Positions 1 through 8,720 of a stretch of 64,000 nt of DNA are shown here, piece by piece (within the stretch, counting starts at the first letter, position 1; each line of letters opens with the position of its first letter). The notes under the pieces were generated by a model that saw nothing but the letters and a program-made list of their open reading frames with translations, did no database searches and was not told where the DNA came from. The position numbers were made by a program, and so were the translations under genes. Source of the stretch: Turicimonas muris (lineage in GTDB: Bacteria; Pseudomonadota; Gammaproteobacteria; Burkholderiales; Burkholderiaceae_F); NCBI RefSeq assembly GCF_002221595.1, contig NZ_NHMP01000011.1, positions 1 to 64,000 on the forward strand. The letters are read 5' to 3'.

Positions 1-192
1 TTATACCACAAAAGTAAAAACTAAGTATAATATAAATCAAATATAAGTTAAATTTGTCTTCTATAAAAAGTGGGAACAATTAAGCATTCACAAGGGTTGG
101 AGAAGAATTTACATGGCTAAAGACGGGAATAAGACTAAGTATACAAGCAAGGTCAAAGCCAAACAAACGTCAAATCTTTGATTGGACGGCCA

Positions 193-222
193 TCGAAAAG
201 AAAACGACCGCTTATGCGGCCG
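193..222 (-). terminator. Rho-independent terminator of the symporter gene
   Basis: Read on the minus strand, a GC-rich hairpin (arms about 205-211 and 216-222, one mismatch, 4-nt loop) is followed by a T-rich run at 193-204. It lies 19 bases beyond the symporter stop codon. Confidence 0.7.
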
Positions 223-240
223 CTTTCTTGAGCAGAAGAA

Positions 241-1752
241 TTAAACGTTTAACACGTTGCCTTCCAGGTCTTCGCGCGAACCTTGTTCGAGTTTTCTTCT
301 TTCTCTATCGCGGATTTCTTCGGCTCTGCCTCCGGTCCAATAAGTGGCATTTTTAATGCCTAAAGCTTCCGGATGGAAAACAGGGTCTAAACCAATTGAC
401 TTTTGTTTTTCGTAATCCTTGAGACTGACAAAAGCTTGCTTGTGCATAAGAAGAATAGCAATGACGTTAAGCCAAGCCATTAAACCTACACCGATATCGC
501 CGATTGCCCATGCCAGTTCTGCAGTCTTGATAGCGCCGAAAACCGTAGCGCACAAGAATAAGAACTTAAGAAGGAAGTAGAGGGTCGGCATCTTGAGCTT
601 TCTGTTTAAATATGCAACGTTTGTTTCTGCGATATAGAAGTAAGCCAAGATTGTAGTGAAGGCAAAGAAGAACAAAGCGATAGCAACGAAAGCCTGTCCA
701 AAGCCCGGCATTAAGCTTTCAACGGCAGCTTGAGTGTAGGCAGGTCCGGTCGCTACGTTTTTTAAACCCTCGAAAATATGATTATTGTCCGGGCCGACTA
801 CGTTGTAGCTTCCGGTAATCAAAATCATGAAAGCGGTTGCAGAGCAGACAAGCAATGTATCTACGTAAACGGAGAAGGCCTGAACTAAACCTTGTTTAAC
901 GGGATGGCTCACAGAGGCTGCACTAGATGCGTGAGGACCTGTGCCCTGACCGGCTTCATTAGAATAGATGCCACGCTTGACACCCCAGGAGACGGCCATA
1001 CCGAGGATGGCACCGAAACCTGCATCCATGCCGAAAGCACTGCTGACGATAAGTTTCAGGATGTCTGCAAGCATATCCACATGCATGAAGACAATAACCA
1101 ACGCCACAATCACATAGGCTTGAGCCATGAAAGGAACAACCAGGGCAGTGAAGGCGGCAATGCGTTTTACACCGCCGAAGATAATGAAGCTAAGGAGTGC
1201 TGCAACGACAGCAGCGGAAATTGCCGGAGTAATGCCGAAAGCGTTTTCCATACTGACGGCAATTGCGTTGGATTGAACGCCTGGAAGGAAAAGGCCGCAG
1301 GCGAAGATGGTGACGATAGCAAATAACCAAGCAAACCACTTAACGCCGAGACCGCGTTCGATATAGAAGGCGGGACCTCCACGGTATTCACCGTTAATTT
1401 TTTCCTTGTAGATTTGACCGAGGGTGGATTCTACAAAGGAGGAGCTAGCGCCTAAGAAGGCAACCATCCACATCCAGAAAACAGCGCCCGGACCTCCGAA
1501 GGTAATTGCCGTAGCAACACCGGCAATGTTGCCGGTACCTACACGGCCCGCAAGTGTCATGGACAGAGCCTGGAAAGAAGAGACGCCGGTGACGGTGTCT
1601 TTAGGTTGAAACAAGAGCTGCCACATATGTTTTAAGTGGCGAAGCTGCAGGAAGCCGCCTTTTAAGGACAAGAACAACCCTGCACCCAAACATAAATACA
1701 CCAAAGCCGGGGACCAAACCCAGGCATTTACGGTGTTGACAATCGATTCCAT
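241..1752 (-). CDS. Sodium:alanine/glycine symporter, AGCS family
   Basis: 503-residue inner-membrane protein of the AGCS (AlsT/DagA) family, which imports alanine or glycine with Na+. The family signature GTGNIAGVATAITFGGPGA lies near residue 70, and a second hallmark, SNEAGQGTGPHASSAA, lies near residue 265. About ten hydrophobic segments are visible, and length matches the family. The start is supported by a GGGGA ribosome binding site six bases upstream. The gene is monocistronic, with its own terminator downstream and purM's terminator upstream. The exact amino acid carried cannot be told from sequence. Confidence 0.9.
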   Translation of the reverse strand: MESIVNTVNAWVWSPALVYLCLGAGLFLSLKGGFLQLRHLKHMWQLLFQPKDTVTGVSSFQALSMTLAGRVGTGNIAGVATAITFGGPGAVFWMWMVAFLGASSSFVESTLGQIYKEKINGEYRGGPAFYIERGLGVKWFAWLFAIVTIFACGLFLPGVQSNAIAVSMENAFGITPAISAAVVAALLSFIIFGGVKRIAAFTALVVPFMAQAYVIVALVIVFMHVDMLADILKLIVSSAFGMDAGFGAILGMAVSWGVKRGIYSNEAGQGTGPHASSAASVSHPVKQGLVQAFSVYVDTLLVCSATAFMILITGSYNVVGPDNNHIFEGLKNVATGPAYTQAAVESLMPGFGQAFVAIALFFFAFTTILAYFYIAETNVAYLNRKLKMPTLYFLLKFLFLCATVFGAIKTAELAWAIGDIGVGLMAWLNVIAILLMHKQAFVSLKDYEKQKSIGLDPVFHPEALGIKNATYWTGGRAEEIRDRERRKLEQGSREDLEGNVLNV

Positions 1753-1875
1753 TTTTTCCCCTTTGCAAGGTTGTTAATCTATGACATAAAAATTACAACA
1801 AATGAAAAGGGCGTGTCACAAATTGAAATACTTTTTTTGTTGCAAAAAGGAAAGTACTGAGGCTGACGAGTTTCC

Positions 1876-1905
1876 AAGAAAAAGAGCGAGGACAAAGCCT
1901 CGCTC
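1876..1905 (-). terminator. Rho-independent terminator after purM
   Basis: A perfect 8-bp hairpin (GAGCGAGG at 1884-1891, CCTCGCTC at 1898-1905) is followed on the minus strand by a T-rich run at 1876-1883. It lies 20 bases past the purM stop. Confidence 0.85.
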
Positions 1906-1925
1906 GGTAGTTAGTTAGGACCGGT

Positions 1926-2957
1926 TTATTTAACTACGCAGCCCGGGGCTCCTTCAGGACGAGCCTCAATTTCACCGATACGGTACACGGTTTCACCGGC
2001 CTCGCGGAACAGCTTCATAGCTTCTTCGGCTTTGTCAGCCGCAACAATAACGGCCATACCGATACCGTTATTGAATACGCGGTACATTTCATGATCCTCG
2101 ATATTGCCTTTTTCTTGAAGCCAATTGAAGATTTCCGGGCGCGGCCATGAACCGGCTTTGACAACTGCCTGTGTATTGTCAGGAAGAATTCTGGGAACGT
2201 TTTCCAACAAACCGCCTCCGGTAATGTGGGCCATTCCTTTAATTTCCACTTTTTCCATAACGGAAAGAACCGGTTTGACATAAATTCTTGTCGGTTCCAT
2301 GACGGCATCGGCAAGAGTCTTATCTCCGATTTTTTCTTCCCAAGAAGCACCGCTGACTTCAATGACTTTACGGATAAGAGAGAAACCGTTGGAGTGAGGG
2401 CCGCTGGAAGTTAAACCAAGAACCACGTCGCCCGGAACAATAGATTTTCCGTCGATGATATTTGCTTTATCGACTACGCCGACAGCAAAACCAGCCAAGT
2501 CATATTCGCCTTCCGGATACATTCCCGGCATTTCCGCTGTTTCACCGCCGATTAAAGCACAACCGGCAAGTTCACAGCCGCGGGCAACACCGCCGACTAC
2601 TTTTTCTGCTACGTCGACATCGAGGTGACCGCAGGCAAAGTAGTCAAGGAAGAATAAAGGTTTGGCACCCTGAACGAGGATGTCATTGACGCTCATGCCG
2701 ACCAAATCCTGACCGACAGAGTCATGTTTATTGAGAAGGAAGGCAAGCTTAAGCTTTGTACCGACGCCGTCTGTGCCGGTCACAAGGACGGGTTCCTTGT
2801 AATCCTTTGAGACTTCAAACATAGCGCCGAATCCGCCGATAGAGCCGAGTACTCCGGGGATTAAAGTCTTCTTGGCTAAAGGTTTGATTCTTTCAACCAG
2901 TTCGTCTCCGGCATCAATAGAAACACCGGAGTCTGCATAAGATAATGGTTTTGTCAT
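1926..2957 (-). CDS. purM: Phosphoribosylformylglycinamidine cyclo-ligase (AIR synthetase)
   Basis: 343-residue PurM, the fifth step of de novo purine synthesis: ATP-dependent ring closure of FGAM to AIR. The N-terminal [16 protein letters not shown] and the [15 protein letters not shown] nucleotide/substrate segment are diagnostic, as are [18 protein letters not shown] and [11 protein letters not shown]. Length is normal. It is transcribed alone, between terminators on both sides. In related Burkholderiales purM lies close to hda; here about 12 kb of accessory DNA separates them. Confidence 0.97.
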   Translation of the reverse strand: MTKPLSYADSGVSIDAGDELVERIKPLAKKTLIPGVLGSIGGFGAMFEVSKDYKEPVLVTGTDGVGTKLKLAFLLNKHDSVGQDLVGMSVNDILVQGAKPLFFLDYFACGHLDVDVAEKVVGGVARGCELAGCALIGGETAEMPGMYPEGEYDLAGFAVGVVDKANIIDGKSIVPGDVVLGLTSSGPHSNGFSLIRKVIEVSGASWEEKIGDKTLADAVMEPTRIYVKPVLSVMEKVEIKGMAHITGGGLLENVPRILPDNTQAVVKAGSWPRPEIFNWLQEKGNIEDHEMYRVFNNGIGMAVIVAADKAEEAMKLFREAGETVYRIGEIEARPEGAPGCVVK

Positions 2958-2996
2958 CGGAATTGAGAAAAAAGCTAAAAAGATTAAGCAATTCTA

Positions 2997-3035
2997 GCAA
3001 GCTATCCGAGGAAAAATAACTTTTCCTCGGATAGC
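2997..3035 (-). terminator. Long perfect inverted repeat, probable terminator of the 69-aa gene
   Basis: Perfect 15-bp arms (3001-3015 and 3021-3035) flank a 5-nt loop. It lies 27 bases beyond the small gene's stop and 44 bases ahead of purM. The downstream minus-strand sequence is only moderately T-rich, so it could instead be an mRNA-stabilising hairpin. Confidence 0.55.
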
Positions 3036-3061
3036 CCCGATTCCGAATGCCTGGATTCTTT

Positions 3062-3271
3062 TCAGTCTTTCAAGTAAGTGAGGTTCTTTACAGACTCATC
3101 GACTTTGTAAGTCAAAAAGTTACTGTCAGAGGCTAAAAAGATCATGGTGGCTGGAGTAGAGCCGAAATTTCTTCTCAATAAAGAGAAAAACCCACGCGAG
3201 AATTTCGGTTCCTCAGCATTTCTCTTCCGCAGCTCTTTGCTGAGCTTGCTCCATCTGCAAGATTCAAACAT
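3062..3271 (-). CDS. Small protein of unknown function (69 aa)
   Basis: Not recognised. It encodes a basic 69-residue protein with many Lys/Arg in the first half and no signal peptide or transmembrane segment. It is treated as real because a perfect AGGAGG ribosome binding site sits five bases before the ATG, a strong sigma70-like promoter lies at 3327-3355, and a 15-bp inverted repeat follows the stop. It lies between LysR and purM on the same strand. The segment FGSTPATMIFLASDSNFLTY does not suggest a known family to me. Confidence 0.6.
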   Translation of the reverse strand: MFESCRWSKLSKELRKRNAEEPKFSRGFFSLLRRNFGSTPATMIFLASDSNFLTYKVDESVKNLTYLKD

Positions 3272-3294
3272 AGGTGCCTCCTAAAGTAATAGTC

Positions 3295-3320
3295 AAAAAA
3301 GCCGACCTCTCCAGAGGCGG
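3295..3320 (-). promoter_or_regulatory. Leader hairpin with U-tract before the 69-aa gene
   Basis: On the minus strand a CCGCCTC/GAGGTCGG hairpin (3302-3320, one bulge) is followed by six T's (3295-3300). It looks like an intrinsic terminator but sits at the predicted +1 of the promoter at 3327-3355 and only about 24 bases ahead of the small gene's start codon. Its CCTCC at about 3319-3323 could pair with the downstream GGAGG ribosome binding site. It may be an attenuator, an RBS-sequestering element, or simply the end of the LysR transcript. Confidence 0.5.
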
Positions 3321-3326
3321 AGGGGA

Positions 3327-3355
3327 AGTTTATCTAGGTAGAAACTCTTAGTCAA
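3327..3355 (-). promoter_or_regulatory. Sigma70-type promoter for the 69-aa gene
   Basis: On the minus strand: -35 TTGACT (3350-3355), a 17-bp spacer, and -10 TAAACT (3327-3332). The predicted start is near 3320, about 50 bases upstream of the small ORF. Confidence 0.6.
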
Positions 3356-3511
3356 ATGCCCTGCACGTCAACAATTCTCGAAATGAGAACTGAATAGCAA
3401 GAAATGGTGTGACGTGAGAGCCGTCGTCGAAGGATCGGCGTCAAATTGTAAGACTTTTTTGAACGGCTGTTTAAAGAAGTGGAGAAACGGAAAAATTGCG
3501 ACAACCCGAGG

Positions 3512-4501
3512 CTACGAAAAAGGTAAGGATTCAAACAACTCTGCAGCATTTCTCTGAGCCTGTTCGATAATTCTTCTTCCTTTGACCACTCGGTCCAAAG
3601 CAGAGTCCGCTTCGGATTGTGCCCACCAATCTGCGAATTTTCTCAGTTCGCTGTTTTCAAGGTCTCTATCTCGACGTGTGACGAGGCTCATAATCCACGG
3701 AGATCTTTCCCAGCCGGGAAGAATGGGTACCAAATCTCCGTTCTTAATTTCCTCTAGTAAGTGTCCGAAATACAAATCGGTGGTAATTCCTTGATGGTTT
3801 AGAAGAAGTCTTTTAATGGCGAGCTGATCGTGAGTGAGAAACAAAGTCTTCCATTGCAGAAGATTAGATTGCTGCGAACCTTTATAAAGGAATCGGGTGA
3901 GAAGATGAGTTTTGGTTTTAAGAAGCAATCCCGTGTGTTTCTTGAGATTGTCCACAGTGCGGGGAAGGCCGTAACGCCTTAAGTACTCCGGGGAGCAAAG
4001 GACCGGAGTTGAGGTTTGCATGAAGGGGCGGACTACAAAATTTGTTTCATCAGTTAATTTTTTATTTACAACAAGTATATCTGCTTCGTCATTCATCAGG
4101 GCGTCAGGCCCGGCTTCAGGAACGACTTCAAAGCTGACCGTAGGATGCGTCCTCGAGTATGCCAAGAGTTTCTGAGAATAGAACTCTTGCATGATCTCAA
4201 TTGGAGAACCGATGCGGATTAAACATTTAGGCGCAACCCCTCTTGAAAAATCCAGCATCTGGCGGAAGCTTTTGAGGATCGGCTCAGCAAGAGAAACAAT
4301 AATTTCACATTTCTTTGTGGGCTTGAAAGGGCGTTTGCTTTTATCCAGTAATTCGTAGCCAAGTTCTTTTTCCAAAGAAGAGATCAATCTGGATACCTTA
4401 GGAATGTCCATATCCAGCAGCAGGGCGGTTTTCGAGACATTTCCCGTTTTAGCAGTTAATACAAGAGCTTCCCAAGCTTCAAGATTTTGTGAAATATTCA
4501 T
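3512..4501 (-). CDS. LysR-family transcriptional regulator
   Basis: 329 residues. The N-terminal winged helix-turn-helix covers about residues 5-65 (SKTALLLDMDIPKVSRLISSLEKELG) and the periplasmic-binding-like effector domain about 90-300. It is divergent from the porin/molybdoenzyme operon that starts 417 bases away, the usual layout for a LysR activator and its target. A perfect inverted repeat at 4597-4617 in the shared intergenic region is a candidate operator. The ligand is unknown; it may be the reductase substrate. Confidence 0.88.
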   Translation of the reverse strand: MNISQNLEAWEALVLTAKTGNVSKTALLLDMDIPKVSRLISSLEKELGYELLDKSKRPFKPTKKCEIIVSLAEPILKSFRQMLDFSRGVAPKCLIRIGSPIEIMQEFYSQKLLAYSRTHPTVSFEVVPEAGPDALMNDEADILVVNKKLTDETNFVVRPFMQTSTPVLCSPEYLRRYGLPRTVDNLKKHTGLLLKTKTHLLTRFLYKGSQQSNLLQWKTLFLTHDQLAIKRLLLNHQGITTDLYFGHLLEEIKNGDLVPILPGWERSPWIMSLVTRRDRDLENSELRKFADWWAQSEADSALDRVVKGRRIIEQAQRNAAELFESLPFS

Positions 4502-4553
4502 GGAAAAACCTTTAGAGGGTTTGTACTTAGTTTCTTTTTCTCGTAAATAGTGG

Positions 4554-4574
4554 TTTTAACTATTTGAATTAAAA
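4554..4574. promoter_or_regulatory. AT-rich inverted repeat upstream of LysR
   Basis: TTTTAA and TTAAAA separated by nine bases, 53-73 bases upstream of the LysR start codon. Such repeats often serve LysR autoregulation, but AT-rich symmetry also arises by chance. Confidence 0.35.
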
Positions 4575-4596
4575 GATTAAAAATAATTATCTCACT

Positions 4597-4617
4597 AGTT
4601 TGTGATTTCGACAAACT
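4597..4617. promoter_or_regulatory. Candidate LysR operator
   Basis: Perfect inverted repeat AGTTTGT-N7-ACAAACT containing the T-N11-A spacing typical of LysR-type recognition sites. It lies 96 bases from the LysR start and 301 bases from the porin start. Confidence 0.55.
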
Positions 4618-4791
4618 TCTTTTCAAAAATACGATTTCAGAAAAAGTCGTTTTTGAAAAAATACAAGCACCCCAAACAAAAAAGAGTCCCCAAAAATGAA
4701 AAAACTACTTCTCATCCCAAGTAAGAGATTGAAGCTGTAGGAAGCGCTCTCTTTCCGTTAAAGATCAAATAAAAAGCCGCCGATTTTTCAA

Positions 4792-4820
4792 CACAGTTAG
4801 TTTTACCAGGACGTACTGTG
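4792..4820. promoter_or_regulatory. Spaced inverted repeat in porin promoter region
   Basis: CACAGT (4792-4797) and ACTGTG (4815-4820) are inverted copies about 1.5 helical turns apart, 98 bases upstream of the porin start. It could be a second regulator half-site pair. Confidence 0.3.
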
Positions 4821-4917
4821 AATAAGGAAACCTTGCTCTAAATCAGCCGGTTCGTGCTTATCGGCAGCTAATTTTTATTCTACAGCACGAATTGGCATCA
4901 ATTTCTTAGGAGAAAAA

Positions 4918-5970
4918 ATGAAAAAGATCCTTCTCGCCCTTGCAGGTTTTGCTGCCGGTTCGGCTGCTTTCTGCACCACAAACGTTACTCTCTACGGCAT
5001 CATTGAAGAGGGCGTATTGGTACAAAAACCAAAACATCAAGATACAACGGTCCAGCTTAAAAGCGCTTTTGACTTAGGATCTCGCTGGGGTCTTCGCGGA
5101 CAAGAAGATTTAGGAAACGGCTACAGCGTAGGATTTACGCTCGAACAAGGTTTTTCACCGGATACAGGTGCCACGGCTAATACCACTTATGGAGCTAATG
5201 CATTCACTCGTGAAACCGTCCTTTGGATTCAAAGCGAAAGCTTAGGCCGTTTGGCTTTCGGACGTGCAGCAACTTTAGGTTCCGGGCTCGGTACCTACGA
5301 TATGCAGACTGGATACGCATTTATGAACGGTTACGGCCTTATCGGTTGGGATAACTGCATGAATAATTTCCTCCGTACCAATAACAACATCATTTACCGC
5401 TCTCCTAATCTCAATGGTTGGACAATCGGCTTGATGTATTCAAATGGTATTAAAGACGACACCAACAAATGGTCAGACAATTGGCATTATTACGGCGCCG
5501 GTGTGAAGTATGCAAAAGGCGCAGTGAAATCCTCGTTGATATTTGAAGTTGAGTCAAAAGACAAATCAGTAGATCCGGCTGTCCAAGCTAAATACGCCCT
5601 GAATTATGGCATCGAATACAACACCGGAAGCTGGACTCCGATGTTTACTTATCGTTTTGTCACTCAAGACAAGAACCTTAAAGCTCATAAATTCGGCCTT
5701 TCCGCGATTGTTCCTTATGCCGGAGGACGTTTCAAAGTTGCTGCCGCCTATATGTTCGGCAAAGACGAAAGAATTACTGTCGGCACCGACAAAGTAAATC
5801 ATTGGCAAACAGGCGTTGCCTACGAATATCCGCTCTCTAAGAGAACGGTTCTTAAAGCTTCCGCCGGGTACGCAGGATCCGGAAAAGGCTGGAAAGAATA
5901 TGGTTATGCCAATGACGGGAATATCTACAACGCATGGCAGGTGTATGCCGGCATGCACCATTTCTTCTAA
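4918..5970 (+). CDS. Outer-membrane porin, Gram-negative trimeric type
   Basis: 350 residues with a signal peptide (MKKILLALAGFAAGSAAF) and mature start around TNVTLYGIIEEG, the classic VTLYG opening of betaproteobacterial porins (Porin_4/OmpC-like). FDLGSRWGLRGQEDLGNGYSVGFTLEQGF and LGRLAFGRAATLGSG-type strands follow, and the chain ends in Phe, as needed for BAM-dependent assembly. A TTAGGAG ribosome binding site precedes the start. It is the first gene of the operon with the molybdoenzyme, so it may admit that enzyme's substrate to the periplasm. Confidence 0.92.
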   Translation: MKKILLALAGFAAGSAAFCTTNVTLYGIIEEGVLVQKPKHQDTTVQLKSAFDLGSRWGLRGQEDLGNGYSVGFTLEQGFSPDTGATANTTYGANAFTRETVLWIQSESLGRLAFGRAATLGSGLGTYDMQTGYAFMNGYGLIGWDNCMNNFLRTNNNIIYRSPNLNGWTIGLMYSNGIKDDTNKWSDNWHYYGAGVKYAKGAVKSSLIFEVESKDKSVDPAVQAKYALNYGIEYNTGSWTPMFTYRFVTQDKNLKAHKFGLSAIVPYAGGRFKVAAAYMFGKDERITVGTDKVNHWQTGVAYEYPLSKRTVLKASAGYAGSGKGWKEYGYANDGNIYNAWQVYAGMHHFF

Positions 5971-6017
5971 TTCATCTCTGAACTTGTTTTTACAAGTTAG
6001 CTAATTTGGAGATTTCA

Positions 6018-8720
6018 ATGGAATTATCAAAATTAACCAGAAGAAGTTTTAATAAAGTCGCCGCTTTTTCTTCAGCTGTACTTTCCTTGGGAGCATTGTC
6101 TTCCGGGTTGAAAGAAGCTAAGGCTGCTCCTGTTCAAATTAAAAATGCAGAACAGGATGAAACCAAGATTATTAAGACAAACTGTAGAGCCTGTATTTTC
6201 AATTGCGGTGTCCTAGCTCACGTTAGAAACGGCAGAGTCGTCAAACTTGAAGGCAATCCGGAATATCCGATGACCAAGGGCTCCATGTGTGCAAAAGGGC
6301 TGTCCGGTCTTAATGCTTTGTATCATCCGAACCGCAACAAGTATCCGATGATTCGAGTCGGAGAAAGAGGCGAAAACAAGTGGAAGAGAATTTCTTGGGA
6401 TGAAGCGATCGACACCATTGCCAAGAAACTCATGGAAACACGTGAAAAATACGGTGCAGAAAGCGTCTTCTGTTCCACCGGGGGTGGCGGAAATCCGGCC
6501 TTCCGAAGCATCGCTCGTTTCTGCAATATCTTCGGCACACCCAACTGGTATGAACCGGGCTGTGCACAGTGCTACCTTCCGCGTACTTTGGCTTATGGAA
6601 TCATGTACGGCGGTCCCTCCACCTCCATCGCAGATGAGAGTGCATTAGAAATTTACGTTCCCAACACTCCGATGAAATCTTTCGTTTGCTGGGGGACTGA
6701 TCCGTCTTACAGCTGCCCGGCCGGAGGCGGAAGAGCTTTGGCTGAACTGCGTGCCCGCGGAGTCAAATCGGTGTCCATCGATCCTCGCTTTACACCGGAT
6801 GCGGCGAAGGCCGATGTTTGGCTGCCGATTCGTCCGGGAACCGATGTGGCCTTGATGTTAACTTGGATCAATTACATCATCGAGCACAAGCTGTACGACC
6901 AAGATTTCGTGATGCATTGGACCAACTTGCCTTATCTGGTCAATACAAAGACAAAAATGTTCTTGCGTCCTAATGAGATCGTTGAAGGAGGAAATCCTAA
7001 GGACTACGTGGTTTGGGATACTAAGACCGGAAGCCCGAAAGTCATGCCGTATCCATGGGACGACAACTTATCCCCGGCCTTAGAAGGAACTTTTGAATAT
7101 AAGGGACAGCAATACAAGACTGGCTTCACATTGCTGAAAGAACAGGCAGCCCCCTACACAATTGAGAAGGCAGCCGAAATTTGCTGGCTTGTTCCGGAAA
7201 AGATCGTAGAAGCAATAAAGATTTTTGCAGACGGCCCTTCTGGTATTGCATTAGGTGTGGCAACCGATCAGTTCCCGAACTCAGTCGAAGCGGCTATGGG
7301 TTCTGTAATTTTGAACGGTTTAATGGGTTATGTTGAGAAACCCGGAACTATGATGCAGCGTTTCCCGTCCGGAGGAACAGCACCGGCAGGTTCCTTGGCT
7401 CCTAGAGCTCAGCATTGCTTGCCTCACGAACAGCTTTTGAAGAGACTCGGCGGTACCGAGTTTAAAGGTCTGCTTCAGTGGGATGCCGCATCCCCGACAG
7501 CAATTTTGAATGCCATCTTAACTGAAAAGCCTTATCCGCTTAAAGTCTGGCTCGAAAGATCAGGCAATAAGTTCAATGTTCTCGGCAACGCTTCTTCTTG
7601 GGAACCAGCTATCAAGAAGTTGGATTTTGTGGTTCATATGTACATGTACCCGACTTCCTTCTCCACTTATGCAGACATGCTTCTGCCGACAACTGAGTGG
7701 CTTGAAACCAATATGCTGATTGACTGCATGAACTACGTTTTTGCCCGTCAAGCCGTTACTCATACCTATGAAACCGTTGATGAAACCTTAATCTGGTCTT
7801 GGATCTTGCGCCGCTGCGCAGAATTGGGACATGAGGGCTGTCAGAAAGCATTAGATCCTGAATTCATGGGTGCAGAACTGCCTCTGTGGAAGACAATGGA
7901 AGAACTTCTTGATGCGAAGCTCAAGCGTCATAACGTAACCTGGAAAGAAGTCAAAGAAGGAAAGAACCCGATCCAGTACATGCCGATGGAAAAATGGGCA
8001 CAGTACTACGTCTACAAGAAGATCAATCCGAAAACAAATCTTCCGTTAGGCTTCCATACTCCGTCTAAGAAGTTGGAATTGTACGGCGAGGTCTTCATTA
8101 ATTTAGGACGCACGGGAATGCCGTATGTGAAGAAGCCGCTGCCCGCAGCATCTAAAGATTACTCTCCGCTTCCGTTCTACATGGAGCCCTCTGAAAGTCC
8201 TAATCGTAAAATCGCCAAGAAGTATCCTTTGGTGATGACCAATGGCCGTCTTCCTATGTATCACCACGGTACGCTCAGAAACAATCCGATTTCCAGAGAA
8301 ATCTATCCTCTGCCTGAAATCTGGGTCAACCCGGCAGACGCTAAGAAGTATGGCGTCGCACAAGGCGATTGGACCTGGGTCGAAAACGACAGAGGCAAGA
8401 TTAGAGCTAAATGCCGCGTAACCGAAGGTATTCCGGAAGGAATTGTTTATCAGGAAAGATTCTGGAATCCAGAAACACTCAATACGCCGACAAGAGGCTG
8501 GAAGGAAATGAATGTAAACGTGTTGACCAAAAACACACCTCCTTTCAACGATGTAGTCGGTACTTATACCTTGAGAGGATTCCAGGTGAAGATTTCTAAA
8601 GCCGATAAAGGCCCGGACGGCGTTTGGAGCAAACCGGAAGATTTCAAAGTTTGGATGCCTTCCAACAATGTTTCAGAAACCTCAGTCCCCACCTACCCTG
8701 AGCATGGGAGTAAAAAATAA
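6018..8720 (+). CDS. Tat-exported molybdopterin oxidoreductase, catalytic subunit (DMSO reductase family)
   Basis: 900 residues. The start is the ATG at 6018 (GGAG six bases upstream) rather than the in-frame TTG at 6006. The Tat signal is LTRRSFNKVAAFSSAVL. The [4Fe-4S] ligands are C56, C59, C63 and C91 (CX2CX3CX27C). The Mo-ligand loop carries C182 and C185 (GCAQC), placing it with the Cys-ligated enzymes (thiosulfate/polysulfide, arsenate, tetrathionate reductases, acetylene hydratase and gut catechol dehydroxylase relatives). Domains for bis-MGD binding continue to the C-terminal MTNGRLPMYHHGTLRNNP. It overlaps the Fe-S subunit by one base. The substrate cannot be deduced; the porin and LysR partner suggest a small organic acceptor. 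Confidence 0.9.
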   Translation: MELSKLTRRSFNKVAAFSSAVLSLGALSSGLKEAKAAPVQIKNAEQDETKIIKTNCRACIFNCGVLAHVRNGRVVKLEGNPEYPMTKGSMCAKGLSGLNALYHPNRNKYPMIRVGERGENKWKRISWDEAIDTIAKKLMETREKYGAESVFCSTGGGGNPAFRSIARFCNIFGTPNWYEPGCAQCYLPRTLAYGIMYGGPSTSIADESALEIYVPNTPMKSFVCWGTDPSYSCPAGGGRALAELRARGVKSVSIDPRFTPDAAKADVWLPIRPGTDVALMLTWINYIIEHKLYDQDFVMHWTNLPYLVNTKTKMFLRPNEIVEGGNPKDYVVWDTKTGSPKVMPYPWDDNLSPALEGTFEYKGQQYKTGFTLLKEQAAPYTIEKAAEICWLVPEKIVEAIKIFADGPSGIALGVATDQFPNSVEAAMGSVILNGLMGYVEKPGTMMQRFPSGGTAPAGSLAPRAQHCLPHEQLLKRLGGTEFKGLLQWDAASPTAILNAILTEKPYPLKVWLERSGNKFNVLGNASSWEPAIKKLDFVVHMYMYPTSFSTYADMLLPTTEWLETNMLIDCMNYVFARQAVTHTYETVDETLIWSWILRRCAELGHEGCQKALDPEFMGAELPLWKTMEELLDAKLKRHNVTWKEVKEGKNPIQYMPMEKWAQYYVYKKINPKTNLPLGFHTPSKKLELYGEVFINLGRTGMPYVKKPLPAASKDYSPLPFYMEPSESPNRKIAKKYPLVMTNGRLPMYHHGTLRNNPISREIYPLPEIWVNPADAKKYGVAQGDWTWVENDRGKIRAKCRVTEGIPEGIVYQERFWNPETLNTPTRGWKEMNVNVLTKNTPPFNDVVGTYTLRGFQVKISKADKGPDGVWSKPEDFKVWMPSNNVSETSVPTYPEHGSKK

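Larger units (their letters stand above)
4502..4917. other. Divergent regulatory region between LysR and the porin operon
   Basis: AT-rich 416-bp intergenic stretch with no convincing gene. It holds three inverted repeats (4554-4574, 4597-4617, 4792-4820) and the porin ribosome binding site (TTAGGAG). A further 7-bp inverted repeat (TTCGTGC ... GCACGAA, about 4851-4893) could form a hairpin in the porin leader. No consensus -35/-10 pair stands out, consistent with activator-dependent promoters. Confidence 0.6.

Noticed and set aside
892-1326. 144-codon plus-strand frame opposite the symporter gene
   Set aside because: Antisense shadow of a clear AGCS coding sequence; no start signal.
3352-3549. 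65-codon minus-strand frame overlapping the end of LysR
   Set aside because: No ribosome binding site, and its far end covers the promoter of the 69-aa gene.
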